Under the pieces are notes generated by a model. That model saw nothing but the letters and a program-made list of their open reading frames with translations. It was not told the origin of the DNA and did no database searches. Positions 46,198-57,247 of a DNA stretch of 64,000 nucleotides are shown in pieces. A program made the translations under genes and the position numbers. Numbering within the stretch: position 1 is the first letter of the stretch; the number at the start of each line of letters is the position of its first letter. Source of the stretch: Mesorhizobium sp. LSHC420B00 (GTDB lineage: Bacteria > Pseudomonadota > Alphaproteobacteria > Rhizobiales > Rhizobiaceae); assembly GCF_000503055.1 (NCBI RefSeq), contig NZ_AYVY01000010.1, forward strand, positions 154,352-218,351, in the 5' to 3' direction.

Positions 46198-48765
46198 TCA
46201 GAGCGTCCTGGTTACCATCTCGACGCGGAAGCACTCGATGACGTCACCGACGCGCATGTCCTCGTAGTTCTGGAAGGCCATGCCGCATTCCTGACCGCCC
46301 GGAACTTCCGAAACCTCGTCCTTGAAGCGCTTCAGGGTCTTCAGCGTGCCTTCGTGGATGACGACGTTGTCGCGGATCAGGCGCACGCCCGCACCACGCT
46401 CGACCTTGCCTTCGGTGACACGGCAGCCGGCGATCTTGCCGACCTTGGTGATGTCGAAGATCTCGAGGATCTCGGCATTGCCGATGAAGGTCTCGCGACG
46501 CTCCGGTGATAGCAGGCCGGAGAGCGCCGCCTTAACGTCATCGACGAGATTGTAGATGATCGAATAGTAGCGGATCTCGATGCCTGCCGCAGCCGCGGCC
46601 GCACGCGCCTGCACATTGGCACGAACGTTGAAGCCGATGATCGCAGCCCCCGAGGTCTCCGCCAGCGACACGTCGCTTTCGGTGATGCCGCCGGCGCCCG
46701 CATGGACGATGCGGGCGCGCACCTCGTCGGTGCCGAGATTGTCGAGCGCCGCGTTGATCGCCTCGATCGAGCCCTGCACGTCGCCCTTGATGACCAGCGG
46801 GAATTCCTTCAATCCGCTGGTCTGCAATTGCGACATCATCTGTTCAAGCGAGCCGCGCTGGCCGGCATGCCTGGCCACCGCCTTCTCGCGCGCCAGACGT
46901 TGGCGATATTCGGTGATCTCGCGGGCGCGGGCTTCGTTGTTGACAACGGCGAAGCGGTCGCCGGCCAGCGGCGTACCTTGCAGACCGAGGACTTCCACCG
47001 GCATTGCCGGCGGCGCTTCCTTGACCTGATCGCCGCGATCGTTGACCAGCGCGCGCACCCGGCCCCACTCGTTGCCGGCGACGAGAATGTCGCCCGGCAT
47101 CAGCGTGCCGGTCTGCACCAGCACGGTTGCGACTGGGCCGCGGCCCTTGTCGAGCTGGGCTTCGATGACAACGCCTTCGGCGGTGCGGTCCGGATTGGCC
47201 TTCAGGTCGAGGATTTCGGCCTGCAGCAGGATCGCTTCGAGCAACTTGTCGAGATTGATGCCCTTGGTCGCCGACACCTCGACATCCAGCACCTCGCCGC
47301 CCATGGATTCGACGAACACCTCATGGCGCAGCAGTTCCGAGCGCACCTTCTGCGGGTCGGCGTCGTGCTTGTCGATCTTGTTGATCGCCACGATGATCGG
47401 AACGCCGGCCGCCTTGGCGTGGTTGATCGATTCGATCGTCTGCGGCATCACGCTGTCGTCGGCCGCCACCACCAGGATGGCGATATCGGTCGCCTGGGCA
47501 CCGCGGGCACGCATCGCCGTGAAGGCGGCGTGGCCGGGCGTGTCGATGAAGGTAATCTTGTTACCGTTCTTCTCGACCTGATAGGCGCCGATATGCTGCG
47601 TAATGCCACCGGCTTCGCCGGACACCACGTTGGCATTTCGGATGGCATCGAGCAACGAGGTCTTGCCGTGATCGACATGGCCCATGATGGTTACCACCGG
47701 CGGACGCGGCTGCAGGTCCTCGGGACGATCGGCGATGTTGAACAAGCCCTCTTCGATGTCGGACTCGGCGACGCGGCGGACCGTGTGGCCAAATTCGGTC
47801 GCGACGAGTTCGGCCGTGTCGGCGTCGATGACGTCGCCAGGCTTCAGGATCTGGCCCTGCTTCATGAAGAACTTGACCACGTCGACAGCGCGCTCGGACA
47901 TGCGCTGCGCCAGCTCCTGGATGGTGATGGTTTCGGGCAGGATCACTTCACGCATGACTTTCTCGCGTGGCTCATTATGCAACGCGCGCTTGAATTTCTC
48001 CTGACGGCGGCGCATCGACGACAGCGAGCGGGCGCGCGCATCCTCGTCGGAAAGCGCCGAATTCAGCGTCAGCTTGCCGCGGCGGCGGTCTTCCTCGCCC
48101 TTGGTCGGTTTGGCCGGACGCGCCACTTCGGGCGTGACCAGACGGCGCACTGGTGCGCCGGCACCGGTCCGCTTCGGCTTGACCTCTTCCTCGTCATCGA
48201 CTGTCGCCAGTTCGGCGGCCAGCGGCGCACGGCGGCGTGCCTCTTCCTCGGCACGGCGGCGGGATTCAGCCTCGGCTTGCAGCCGTGCCTCTTCCTCGGC
48301 CTGACGGCGAGCCGATTCCTCGCGCTCGCGGCGGCGGCGCTCCTCGTCCTCGCTGCGGCGCTTGGCCTCCTCGATGGCGCGTTGGCGATCCTCGACGTCA
48401 CGGACCTTCGAGCCCTCGAGAGCCCGGCGGCGTGCTTCCATTTCCTGGCGCGACAACTCGTTCAGCACCATGCCGCCGCGTTCGACCGGCGGCGGAGGCG
48501 GCGGCGCCTTGGGGGCTTCCTGCACGGCAGGCGCTGCCGCGACCGGCTTCGGCGTGAAGACGGACACAGGCGCTGCCGCCGGCTCCGGCTTGTCGCCGGG
48601 CAGCGAGAACTTGCGCTTCTTGGTCTCGACAACCACCGATTTGGTGCGGCCGTGCGAGAAGTTCTGGCGCACCGTGCCCTGTTCCATACCGGGGCGCTTC
48701 AGCGTCAAGGTCTTCTTCGGCGTAACACTCAGCGTCTTGTCGTCGCCCGATTTCGTATCGCTCAT
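46198..48765 (-). CDS. infB: Translation initiation factor IF-2
   Basis: The 855-residue protein has a long N-terminal region, with a coiled-coil rich in Arg, Glu and Ala (residues 110-190), the IF2 N2 helix, the GTPase domain with [13 protein letters not shown] and NKIDK, and the C-terminal fMet-tRNA domains. It places initiator tRNA on the 30S subunit. It overlaps ylxR by four bases and is followed 124 bases later by rbfA. An 11-base direct repeat GCTCGAACTCA spans its stop codon (46175-46185, 46190-46200). Confidence 0.97.
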   Translation of the reverse strand: MSDTKSGDDKTLSVTPKKTLTLKRPGMEQGTVRQNFSHGRTKSVVVETKKRKFSLPGDKPEPAAAPVSVFTPKPVAAAPAVQEAPKAPPPPPPVERGGMVLNELSRQEMEARRRALEGSKVRDVEDRQRAIEEAKRRSEDEERRRREREESARRQAEEEARLQAEAESRRRAEEEARRRAPLAAELATVDDEEEVKPKRTGAGAPVRRLVTPEVARPAKPTKGEEDRRRGKLTLNSALSDEDARARSLSSMRRRQEKFKRALHNEPREKVMREVILPETITIQELAQRMSERAVDVVKFFMKQGQILKPGDVIDADTAELVATEFGHTVRRVAESDIEEGLFNIADRPEDLQPRPPVVTIMGHVDHGKTSLLDAIRNANVVSGEAGGITQHIGAYQVEKNGNKITFIDTPGHAAFTAMRARGAQATDIAILVVAADDSVMPQTIESINHAKAAGVPIIVAINKIDKHDADPQKVRSELLRHEVFVESMGGEVLDVEVSATKGINLDKLLEAILLQAEILDLKANPDRTAEGVVIEAQLDKGRGPVATVLVQTGTLMPGDILVAGNEWGRVRALVNDRGDQVKEAPPAMPVEVLGLQGTPLAGDRFAVVNNEARAREITEYRQRLAREKAVARHAGQRGSLEQMMSQLQTSGLKEFPLVIKGDVQGSIEAINAALDNLGTDEVRARIVHAGAGGITESDVSLAETSGAAIIGFNVRANVQARAAAAAAGIEIRYYSIIYNLVDDVKAALSGLLSPERRETFIGNAEILEIFDITKVGKIAGCRVTEGKVERGAGVRLIRDNVVIHEGTLKTLKRFKDEVSEVPGGQECGMAFQNYEDMRVGDVIECFRVEMVTRTL

Positions 48766-49412
48766 TCCATATCCTCTGCGGCATCATCTTCGTCAGCAAC
48801 GGCCGCAAGCATTGCCAGATCGTCCGGGGAACCGCCCCGATATCGGTCGAGCGCAACCATGCGCTTCTGGACCGCCCTGCCCGCGTCTCCCGCGAGAACG
48901 GCAGCATGTATCACATTTGTACCCCCCAATGCCAAGCTCAACTCGGCCTCGGAGAAAAGTTTGTAAGCGCGGATCGCAGGCCCGCCGAGGTGGACGGTTG
49001 CCCGTCGCGCCTGGCTTATCTTGCGGACGCCATCGTCGGAAGCCTCGGTCGCGTGGAGCACGAAAAGTGCAAGTCCGCCGCGCACGGCGCTCTCGACCTT
49101 GGTCGCTCCGAGCGCTATGGCGCCCGCCTTGCGGGCCAGGCCAAGCATGCCCAGAGCGGACCTGGAAAGCAGCGCGTCGACCATGCCGCCAAGATCGGCT
49201 GGCACGGTCACCTGCGCCTTAAAAGCACGGGCAAACAGGTTTTTCGCCGCTGCCTTGTCTATATGTAGGCGGTCGGCGGTCACCCAGCAACCGCGGCCGG
49301 GCAGGTTTCTCTTGATGTCCGGAACGACGGCCGAATCCGGGCCGACGACGAAACGGATCAGCTCATCCGGTTCGGCTTGCCTGCGGGTGACGATGCAGGT
49401 GCGATCGTTCAT
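48762..49412 (-). CDS. YlxR-domain RNA-binding protein with L7Ae-like C-terminal domain
   Basis: The 216-residue protein has the YlxR (DUF448) domain at residues 1-80, with [19 protein letters not shown] and GRGCWVT, and an L7Ae/L30e-like domain at residues 90-180 with [13 protein letters not shown]. In other bacteria these are separate proteins; the fused form is common in alphaproteobacteria. YlxR-type proteins bind RNase P RNA or act as regulators. I chose the ATG at 49412. Its stop overlaps infB. Confidence 0.87.
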   Translation of the reverse strand: MNDRTCIVTRRQAEPDELIRFVVGPDSAVVPDIKRNLPGRGCWVTADRLHIDKAAAKNLFARAFKAQVTVPADLGGMVDALLSRSALGMLGLARKAGAIALGATKVESAVRGGLALFVLHATEASDDGVRKISQARRATVHLGGPAIRAYKLFSEAELSLALGGTNVIHAAVLAGDAGRAVQKRMVALDRYRGGSPDDLAMLAAVADEDDAAEDME

Positions 49413-49450
49413 CTCGTCCAAGGGCGGGTTCGGTGCGATGCGGTTTCACC

Positions 49451-51046
49451 TCACGCACCGACGGTTTCGTCAGCCGGCACGCCCTCGGCGGCAAGCTCGT
49501 CTTCGGTGATCCAGCCAGCCTTCAGGCGAGCGGCCAAGACCATTTGCTCGGCATCGGCGCGCGACACGCCGTGGTTGGCGAGCACACCCGGGAATACCTT
49601 CGTCTCGCCGTCCTTGCGTTCCTTCCAGCCGGTCAGGTCGTCGGCGGCGTAGCCGGCGAAATCCTCGATCGTCTTCACGCCGTCCTCGCCAAGCGTCACC
49701 ATCATGGCGGTGGTGATGCCGGGAATCTCGCGCAGCTCGTCCTTAACGCCGAGCGCCTTGCGCTTCTCGTCATGCTCGGCTTCGATCTTCTCCAGATATT
49801 CGCGGGCGCGGGTCTGGATCTCCGAAGCCGTGTCCTCGTCGAAGCCGTCGATCGACGCGATTTCGCCGGAATCGACATACGCGACCTCCTCGACGCTGGT
49901 GAAGCCTTCGGAAGCGAGCACCTGGCCGACCATCTCGTCGACGTCGAGGGCTTCCATGAACAGCGACGACCGTTCAACGAATTCCTTCTGGCGCCGTTCG
50001 CTCTCTTCCTGCTCGGTCAGGATGTCGATATCCCAGCCGGTGAGCTGCGAGGCAAGACGGACGTTCTGGCCGCGGCGACCGATGGCCAGCGACAGCTGGT
50101 CGTCGGGGACGACGACCTCGATGCGCTCGGCATCCTCGTCGAGCACGACCTTGGCGACTTCCGCCGGCTGCAATGCATTGACGATGAAGGACGCGGCCGA
50201 GGGCGACCACGGAATGATGTCGATCTTCTCGCCCTGCAATTCGCCGACGACCGCCTGGACGCGGCTGCCGCGCATGCCGACGCAGGCACCGACCGGATCG
50301 ATGGAGCTGTCACGGGAGATGACAGCGATCTTGGCGCGCGAACCCGGATCGCGGGCGACCGACTTGATCTCGATGATACCGTCGTAGATTTCCGGCACTT
50401 CCATGGTGAACAGTTTCGCCATGAACTGCGGATGGGTGCGCGACAGGAATATCTGCGGGCCGCGTTGTTCGCGGCGCACGTCATAGACGTAGGCGCGGAC
50501 GCGATCGCCATATTTATAGTTTTCGCGCGGGATCAGCTCGTCCCGGCGGATAATCGCCTCGCCGCGGCCGAGATCGACGATGACGTTGCCGTATTCGACA
50601 CGCTTGACGGTGCCGTTGACGATCTCGCCGATACGGTCCTTGTACTCGTCATATTGCCGGTCGCGCTCGGCCTCGCGCACCTTCTGCACGATGACCTGCT
50701 TGGCCGACTGGGCGGCGATGCGGCCGAAATCCATCGGCGGCAGCTGTTCGGCGATGAAATCGCCGAGCTGGGCGTCCGGATTGCGCTCGCGCGCCGAGGA
50801 AATGGCAATCTGCGTCGCGTAGTCGTCGACCTTCTCGACCACTTCCATCAGCCGCTGCAGCTTCATCTCGCCGGTATTCGGATTGATATCGGCCCGGATA
50901 TTGGTTTCCTGGCCGTAGCGCGAGCGCGCGGCCTTCTGGATCGCATCGGCCATAGCGGCGATGACGATCGACTTGTCGATCGACTTTTCACGCGCGACCG
51001 CATCGGCGATCTGCAGCAGTTCAAGCCTGTTGGCGCTTACAACCAT
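49451..51046 (-). CDS. nusA: Transcription termination/antitermination factor NusA
   Basis: The 531-residue protein has the N-terminal RNA polymerase-binding domain, an S1 domain (near 135-200), two KH domains (near 230-345) and two C-terminal acidic repeats. NusA modulates pausing, termination and antitermination. I chose the ATG at 51046 ([17 protein letters not shown]), 46 bases after the rimP stop; an upstream frame overlaps rimP. The operon leader contains a terminator-like hairpin, consistent with NusA-linked control. Confidence 0.96.
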   Translation of the reverse strand: MVVSANRLELLQIADAVAREKSIDKSIVIAAMADAIQKAARSRYGQETNIRADINPNTGEMKLQRLMEVVEKVDDYATQIAISSARERNPDAQLGDFIAEQLPPMDFGRIAAQSAKQVIVQKVREAERDRQYDEYKDRIGEIVNGTVKRVEYGNVIVDLGRGEAIIRRDELIPRENYKYGDRVRAYVYDVRREQRGPQIFLSRTHPQFMAKLFTMEVPEIYDGIIEIKSVARDPGSRAKIAVISRDSSIDPVGACVGMRGSRVQAVVGELQGEKIDIIPWSPSAASFIVNALQPAEVAKVVLDEDAERIEVVVPDDQLSLAIGRRGQNVRLASQLTGWDIDILTEQEESERRQKEFVERSSLFMEALDVDEMVGQVLASEGFTSVEEVAYVDSGEIASIDGFDEDTASEIQTRAREYLEKIEAEHDEKRKALGVKDELREIPGITTAMMVTLGEDGVKTIEDFAGYAADDLTGWKERKDGETKVFPGVLANHGVSRADAEQMVLAARLKAGWITEDELAAEGVPADETVGA

Positions 51047-51092
51047 CTTCTTTCTCCCGAGCTTGTTGCCGACCTTACGGCCGGCAGCCCAA

Positions 51093-51725
51093 TCACATTT
51101 CCTGTTCGGTTTCGTCTTCCGCACCCTCTGGTGCGTCTTCGGGTTCGCCGCGGCGTTTTCTGGCTTCCTTGCGCGCCCGGTTATCCTTCGACAGCGCATC
51201 GCGGATAAGATCATCGGTCAGAACCAGCCGCGCTTCGGCAATCGCATCGTAGGGAACACGCACCGTCGGCTCCTCGCCGTAAGCGGCCTTGTCGCGCTCG
51301 ATCAGCACACCGTCCGCGTCGCTTTCGGCGATCTTGCCCTTGAAGCGCTTGCGGTCGGCGACGAGAACCGACGTTTCCATCTTCACCAGATGGCCGGTCC
51401 AGGCTGCAAAGTCCGATTTGCGGACCAGCGGCCTGTCGATGCCCGGCGACGACACTTCGAGATGATAAGCCTTCTCGATCGGATCATCGACATCGAGCGC
51501 CGGCGATACTGCCCGGCTGACCTCTTCACAATCCTCGACAGTCATCGTGCCGTCCTCGCGCTCGGCCATGATCTGCAGCGTCAGCCCGTTCTGGCCCGAC
51601 AGATGCACACGTACCAAGCGGAAACCGATGGCGCGCAGTACCGGCTGAACGATCAGCGCGATGCGCGCATCGATGCCGCTTTCGCGGATGATGCGGTCGT
51701 CGCCTTCGCTTGCCGTCACTGTCAT
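51093..51725 (-). CDS. rimP: Ribosome maturation factor RimP
   Basis: The 210-residue protein has the two-domain RimP fold, with [20 protein letters not shown] near residue 50 and [14 protein letters not shown] near residue 80. Its C-terminus extends in a charged tail ([20 protein letters not shown]). It helps assemble the 30S subunit. I chose the ATG at 51725, with CAGGGA upstream. It is the first gene of the nusA-infB operon. Confidence 0.93.
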   Translation of the reverse strand: MTVTASEGDDRIIRESGIDARIALIVQPVLRAIGFRLVRVHLSGQNGLTLQIMAEREDGTMTVEDCEEVSRAVSPALDVDDPIEKAYHLEVSSPGIDRPLVRKSDFAAWTGHLVKMETSVLVADRKRFKGKIAESDADGVLIERDKAAYGEEPTVRVPYDAIAEARLVLTDDLIRDALSKDNRARKEARKRRGEPEDAPEGAEDETEQEM

Positions 51726-51763
51726 TCGGTCCCTGTCGTTCGATTCCTGCTTGGCCGCCAGGT

Positions 51764-51796
51764 AATAAAAAAGAGCGGGACCGGGTGGACCCACTC
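51764..51796 (-). terminator. Terminator-like hairpin in the rimP leader
   Basis: On the minus strand GAGTGGGTCC-ACCC-GGTCCCGCTC forms a ten-base stem with one G-U pair and one mismatch, followed by TTTTTTATT. It lies 38 bases upstream of the rimP start and five bases after the stop of a small ORF. It could terminate or attenuate transcription into rimP-nusA-infB. Confidence 0.7.
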
Positions 51797-51800
51797 TTCG

Positions 51801-51917
51801 TCATACCGACCAAGAATTTGAAGCTGATATAGACGATCGTGGCCGTCGTTTCAAGCCCGTCGTGCATGACGGCAAGGCTCCGAGTCCGCAGCGCTGCGCC
51901 AAATGCATGGCGCCCAT
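51801..51917 (-). CDS. Small ORF with strong Shine-Dalgarno in the rimP leader
   Basis: A 38-codon frame starts at an ATG with AGGAGG eight bases upstream, which is one of the strongest ribosome binding sites in the window. It ends four bases before a terminator-like hairpin, a leader-peptide layout. The peptide begins MGAMHLAQRCGLGALP and has no known domain. It may be a real regulatory leader peptide, or the frame may be incidental. Confidence 0.4.
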   Translation of the reverse strand: MGAMHLAQRCGLGALPSCTTGLKRRPRSSISASNSWSV

Positions 51918-52008
51918 GCAATAATCCTCCTTTGAGCACCGGCAACGCACGACTATCTATGTTGCATTGCACAATTGGAGCGCTCACTACGCTCGGAAGG
52001 ATCCGATC

Positions 52009-52173
52009 ATGAACAATCGTGGATTTTTTTCAGCCATAGGCGACTTTTTTAGCGTGTTTGGCAGCGCCGTAGCAGCGTCGCGTGCTGTGGAAAACGGTCG
52101 CAAGCCGCGTGCGAATGATCTGCGCAATCTGGGCATGGAGCCGGCAGCCTTCGATAAAATCCGCCGCTTCTAA
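52009..52173 (+). CDS. Small conserved-looking protein (54 residues)
   Basis: The 54-residue frame begins MNNRGFFSAIGDFFSVFGSA and ends in a basic, LGMEPAAFDKIRRF-like tail reminiscent of DUF1127-type small proteins in rhizobia. GGAAGGA lies eight bases before the ATG, which favours this start over one 42 bases upstream. It stands alone on plus between rimP and trmB, both minus. Function is unknown. Confidence 0.6.
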   Translation: MNNRGFFSAIGDFFSVFGSAVAASRAVENGRKPRANDLRNLGMEPAAFDKIRRF

Positions 52174-52219
52174 GCCAAGTGAACAGGAGAGCCTTCGGCC
52201 GCTCAGCTCGGACTTCCTG

Positions 52220-52921
52220 CTATTTCCGCACAAAGGTGAGATAGGCGGGCCGTCGGCCCTCGCGAATGGCCTTGGCCTCATAGCGCGTCCCCGGCCAGCC
52301 ATCATAGGGCCGACGCCAGTCGGCTGCTTCGTTTGCCTGCCACGTGAAGGCGCCATGCGCCCGGCAATGCAGCAGCGTCCAGTTCACATAGCTGTCGATG
52401 TCTGACGCAAAGTGGAACTTTCCGCCGTGCTTCAGGACGCGCGCGAAGCGGTCGAGATTGACCGGGCTGACGAAGCGCCGCTTCCAGTGCTTCTTCTTCG
52501 GCCACGGATCCGGGTAGAGAAGGTCGATGCCGTCAAGCGAAGCCTGCGGCAGCCAGTCAAGCAGGCGTGTGGCGTCGTCGTCATAGACGCGCAGATTAGC
52601 AAGCGGCCGCTCCCGGACCGCCATCATCATCTTGGCCATGCCGTTGACGAAAGGCTCGACGCCGATAAAGCCGGTCGCCTGGCCGGCCGTGGCACGGTGC
52701 AGAAGATGTTCGCCGCCGCCAAAACCGATTTCGAGCTGGACAGCGGAAACTTCGGCTTCGAAAAGGCTGGGCAGATCGGCTGGCGGTTCAACCGTCAGAT
52801 CGAGCCTGTAGGCGGCGAAGCCGCTCTCCAGCGCCGCCGCCTGCTGCGGTCGAATGGTTTTGCCGCGCCGGCGACCGAAAAACGCCTCGGTCGCACGGCT
52901 TGGCCGGCCCTTCGGGTCCAT
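52220..52921 (-). CDS. trmB: tRNA (guanine-46-N7)-methyltransferase
   Basis: The 233-residue protein has motif [15 protein letters not shown] near residue 70 and [18 protein letters not shown] near 140, the TrmB signature. It methylates G46 in the tRNA variable loop using SAM. The ATG at 52921 lies 11 bases after the metK stop, so the two genes are likely one operon. Confidence 0.93.
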   Translation of the reverse strand: MDPKGRPSRATEAFFGRRRGKTIRPQQAAALESGFAAYRLDLTVEPPADLPSLFEAEVSAVQLEIGFGGGEHLLHRATAGQATGFIGVEPFVNGMAKMMMAVRERPLANLRVYDDDATRLLDWLPQASLDGIDLLYPDPWPKKKHWKRRFVSPVNLDRFARVLKHGGKFHFASDIDSYVNWTLLHCRAHGAFTWQANEAADWRRPYDGWPGTRYEAKAIREGRRPAYLTFVRK

Positions 52922-52932
52922 AGGCGCCGCGG

Positions 52933-54222
<1,290 letters not shown>

Positions 54223-54237
54223 GGGTGTCCCCTCTTG

Positions 54238-54261
54238 AAAAAATATCGGCAGGCCGCCGAT
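54238..54261 (-). terminator. Terminator-like hairpin abutting the metK ribosome binding site
   Basis: On minus, ATCGGC-GGCCT-GCCGAT forms a six-base perfect stem with a five-base loop, followed by ATTTTTTC. Only about 16 bases separate it from the metK GTG, too few for a promoter, so metK transcripts must read through or start just before it. Confidence 0.75.
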
Positions 54262-54522
54262 TTTGGCGCGCCAGTTGTTAACGGTGCCGGGCGCCGCTCG
54301 TCAAGTCGTGCAGCCGTTCTAGCATGAATTTTGACGTTATTATCTTTGCGTCCAGAAGACGGCGGCAGGGCGCACTACCCTCATCTCTTGCACTCACAGG
54401 CTGAAGAGAACGGTTTCGTGGAAGCATGTCGAGCAAAATCGATCCGCGCGTCGGCGCATCTGCGGAATGCACATCCCACGGTGCACTCAGCCACGAGAAA
54501 TTGCATGCCCGGCTACGGCCAG
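54262..54522 (-). promoter_or_regulatory. metK leader region
   Basis: This 260-base gap between the XRE gene and the hairpin has no supported gene. TTGACG (54299-54304) and TTAACA (54276-54281), 17 bases apart, form a weak promoter candidate; GATAAT near 54339-54344 is another possible -10. A 15-codon frame (54278-54325) has no clear Shine-Dalgarno. I do not see a SAM-II riboswitch consensus. Confidence 0.45.
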
Positions 54523-54942
54523 TCAATCGACCTCGTCGACGGAGAGCGACTTCACAAGCTCGATGATCTTGCGACGCACTTTCACGTCGGCGATCTTGAC
54601 GAAGGCGCGGTTCAGCTGGAGGCCTTCCGGGCTGCCGCAGAATTCGACGGCGGAGGTCATCGACGCATCCTCGGCAAATCCACGGTTGCCCACGGCCTCC
54701 TGACCGGGCGCATCCTCGAAAAAGAAGGCGACGGGAACGCCGAGTATCGAGGCGATTGCCTGCAAACGACTGGCGCCGACGCGATTGGTGCCTTTTTCGT
54801 ACTTTTGGATCTGCTGGAACGTTATGCCGAGGTTTTCGCCCAGTTTTTCCTGACTCATTCCCAGCATATTGCGGCGAAGCCGGATGCGGCTTCCGACGTG
54901 GATGTCGATCGGATTCGGCTTTTTCTTGTTTTCTTCTGTCAT
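54523..54942 (-). CDS. XRE-family helix-turn-helix regulator
   Basis: The 139-residue protein has the Cro/C1 helix-turn-helix at residues 17-72 (MSQEKLGENLGITFQQIQKY), then a C-terminal region with RAFVKIADVKVRRKIIELVK. It is a conserved neighbour of metK and lnt in rhizobia. The target is unknown; proximity suggests possible control of metK, which is inference. Confidence 0.88.
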   Translation of the reverse strand: MTEENKKKPNPIDIHVGSRIRLRRNMLGMSQEKLGENLGITFQQIQKYEKGTNRVGASRLQAIASILGVPVAFFFEDAPGQEAVGNRGFAEDASMTSAVEFCGSPEGLQLNRAFVKIADVKVRRKIIELVKSLSVDEVD

Positions 54943-55079
54943 TTTTTCCTCGCCGAATTTTTCCGGCTTTTTCTATTTTGCTGCCCAAACGACGCCGCGG
55001 CCCGTGCCCCAACAGAACGACCTTATCGACTTCGAGAATTTTCAGGCGCTTACAGTATGAGTTTCTAATGTGTCGGCTG

Positions 55080-56666
55080 TCAATTCGCCCGTAGCCTTTG
55101 CCTTACGTTCAAAATGCATGCCGCAACGGCAAGCAAAAACATGATCAGCATTCCGTTAATGCGTCGTTGGCCGGAGGAAACGATGGCTTGGTTGGAGATC
55201 GGCACACGCACATCGATGGCGCCGCGTGCGTCGATAGCCAGCGCGTCGACGATGCGTCCTCGCGGGTCGACAACGGCCGAAATGCCGTTATTGGCCGCGC
55301 GCAACAGGGGCACCCCATTCTCCACCGCCCGGATCTGCGCCTGCCTGAAGTGCTGGTACGGCCCTGGCGTGTCGCCGAACCAGGCGTCATTGGTGACGTT
55401 CACAATAAGCTCGGCTGACGTGGCGTCAACCGCGACCAGATCGGGAAAGATGACCTCATAGCAAATAAACGGCAGCGCCCGGATGCCGCCGGGCAGCGTG
55501 ATCGGGTGCCGCTCATTGCCGGCCGCGAAGGTCATTGGGCCGGCGACAAGCTGCTCAAGCCCAAAGCGGCCGAGCAGATCGGCGAAAGGCAGGTATTCAC
55601 CAAACGGTACCAGATGAACCTTGTCGACGGCATCGACGATTTCGCCCCTTTCGTCGATCGCCACGACCGAGTTGTAGTAACGGCTTCCGGTCGCCGAGCC
55701 GCCTTCCTCGCGAACGACGCCGGCGACCAGCATCTGGCCATCGCCGAGCATCTCTCCGATGGCAGGCAAGGCATCCGGACGTTCGGTGAACAGAAACGGC
55801 ACGGAGGTCTCCGGCCACAGGATCAACTGCGGCCTGTCATGGCCGGGTTCCGGCGCTTTGGCCGAAAGCCCCATCATGGTGGCGAAGATGCGGTCACGCA
55901 CCGAGGCATCCCATTTTTCCGTGAGGTCGACGGCAGGCTGCACGATACGGACGTCGAGGCTGCGGGCGGCCGGCTTTTCGGGGGCGGCGAGCCTGAGATA
56001 GCCGAAGCCGACATGGGCAACGACCAGAACGACAAGCAATGCCACGCCGAGGCGAAGATGCCGGCGCGCCGCAAGCAGGGCCGGCAGTGCAAAGACGAAG
56101 ACTGCAAGCGCATTCATGCCGATCATGCCGGTCACCGACACGCTCTGCATCAGCAAAGGCACCGGCATCGCCGCATAGCCGACGGCATTCCAGGGAAAGC
56201 CGGTGAACAGGAAGCCGCGCAACCATTCCGCCAGCGCAAAGCCGAAGGCGAGCGCGGCGATGCGGCCGATGTCATTGCTCCACAACAGCCGGGCAACCAG
56301 GGCGGCGAAGCCATAGAAGAAGGCCAGCGCGAGGGGGATGCCAACCACCGCGAACGGCAAGGCCCAGGCGAAGCTGTCGGCCTCGACCAGAAGCGCCGAG
56401 CCAACCCACCACAGACCGGCAAGAAAGTAGCCGAAACCGAACCACCAGCCGATGGCGAAAGCCGGCAGCAAGCGTCGCAGAAAACCGTCCGAGGCTTCGC
56501 CGGTCGCGCCATCGAGAAGCCACACCAGCAGCGGGAACGAAACGAAACAGACGGCGAAGAAATCGTAAGGCGCCTGAGCGAGAACCGCCAGCGCGCCGGC
56601 AAGAAACGCCACCAGCGCGCGCCGCCAGCCCCAAAGCAGAATTATCCGGCCGGCCTGGCGCTCCAT
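55080..56666 (-). CDS. lnt: Apolipoprotein N-acyltransferase
   Basis: The 528-residue protein has about six N-terminal membrane segments and a C-terminal nitrilase-type domain with the triad Glu in LWPETSVPF, Lys in [14 protein letters not shown] and Cys402 in [11 protein letters not shown]. It adds the third acyl chain to lipoproteins. A final membrane helix follows. It lies upstream of the XRE gene and downstream of the VOC gene. Confidence 0.95.
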   Translation of the reverse strand: MERQAGRIILLWGWRRALVAFLAGALAVLAQAPYDFFAVCFVSFPLLVWLLDGATGEASDGFLRRLLPAFAIGWWFGFGYFLAGLWWVGSALLVEADSFAWALPFAVVGIPLALAFFYGFAALVARLLWSNDIGRIAALAFGFALAEWLRGFLFTGFPWNAVGYAAMPVPLLMQSVSVTGMIGMNALAVFVFALPALLAARRHLRLGVALLVVLVVAHVGFGYLRLAAPEKPAARSLDVRIVQPAVDLTEKWDASVRDRIFATMMGLSAKAPEPGHDRPQLILWPETSVPFLFTERPDALPAIGEMLGDGQMLVAGVVREEGGSATGSRYYNSVVAIDERGEIVDAVDKVHLVPFGEYLPFADLLGRFGLEQLVAGPMTFAAGNERHPITLPGGIRALPFICYEVIFPDLVAVDATSAELIVNVTNDAWFGDTPGPYQHFRQAQIRAVENGVPLLRAANNGISAVVDPRGRIVDALAIDARGAIDVRVPISNQAIVSSGQRRINGMLIMFLLAVAACILNVRQRLRAN

Positions 56667-56759
56667 CTATGCTTCCGAGTCGTGCGAATCAGGAAGCAAG
56701 ATTTATCAGGCCGCGGCCTTGGCTCCAAACCGGATAAGAGCGAACAAGTCCGCTCATAG

Positions 56760-57230
56760 CTATCGATGCCAGCCTTCGATCTTCAGTCCGCCCAGCCGCT
56801 CAGCCTCTTCGCGTGGGACGGAGCGGACAGTCTGGGAAAAGGTCCAGACATGGCCTTCAGGATCGCGCGCCCTGTACTGCCGTTCACCGTAGAACTGGTC
56901 GGCAGGCTCCTCGACGATCTCGGCTCCCGCCGCCCTTGCACGATCACAGTGGGCATCTATCCCGTCCTTGAGGCGCGCATGGACCGACTGCGTGTTCTTG
57001 CCTGCAACTGAAGCCGGGCTGGCTATATGGTCGGCCCATTCGGAATCGATGATGATATAGCCGTCGCCGAACCGCATCTCGGAATGGACGAGCCTGCCAT
57101 CGGTATCGCTGACCACCATGCTCGGCTCGAAGCCGAAAGCCTTTTCAAGCCATGTCAATGCGGCCCGCGGATCCTGGTAGAAGACGCCGGAGCCCAGTGT
57201 CGAGTGCTTGAACGGGTCCTCAATCGGCAT
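56760..57230 (-). CDS. VOC/glyoxalase-like protein
   Basis: The 156-residue protein has the vicinal oxygen chelate fold pattern, with YQDPRAALTWLEKAFGFE at the N-terminus and RDPEGHVWTFSQTV near the C-terminus. Members include glyoxalases and antibiotic-binding proteins; the substrate is unknown. I chose the ATG at 57230, 17 bases after the corC stop. It separates corC and lnt, which are usually adjacent. Confidence 0.82.
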   Translation of the reverse strand: MPIEDPFKHSTLGSGVFYQDPRAALTWLEKAFGFEPSMVVSDTDGRLVHSEMRFGDGYIIIDSEWADHIASPASVAGKNTQSVHARLKDGIDAHCDRARAAGAEIVEEPADQFYGERQYRARDPEGHVWTFSQTVRSVPREEAERLGGLKIEGWHR

Positions 57231-57247
57231 CGGGCGAGCCGCGTCCT

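Noticed and set aside
46702-48966. A 754-codon open frame on plus across infB
   Set aside because: It is antisense to the clearly coding infB gene; long antisense frames are expected in GC-rich DNA.
54278-54325. A 15-codon leader peptide upstream of metK
   Set aside because: It has no Shine-Dalgarno and no regulatory run of methionine codons, so it is listed only as part of the leader region.
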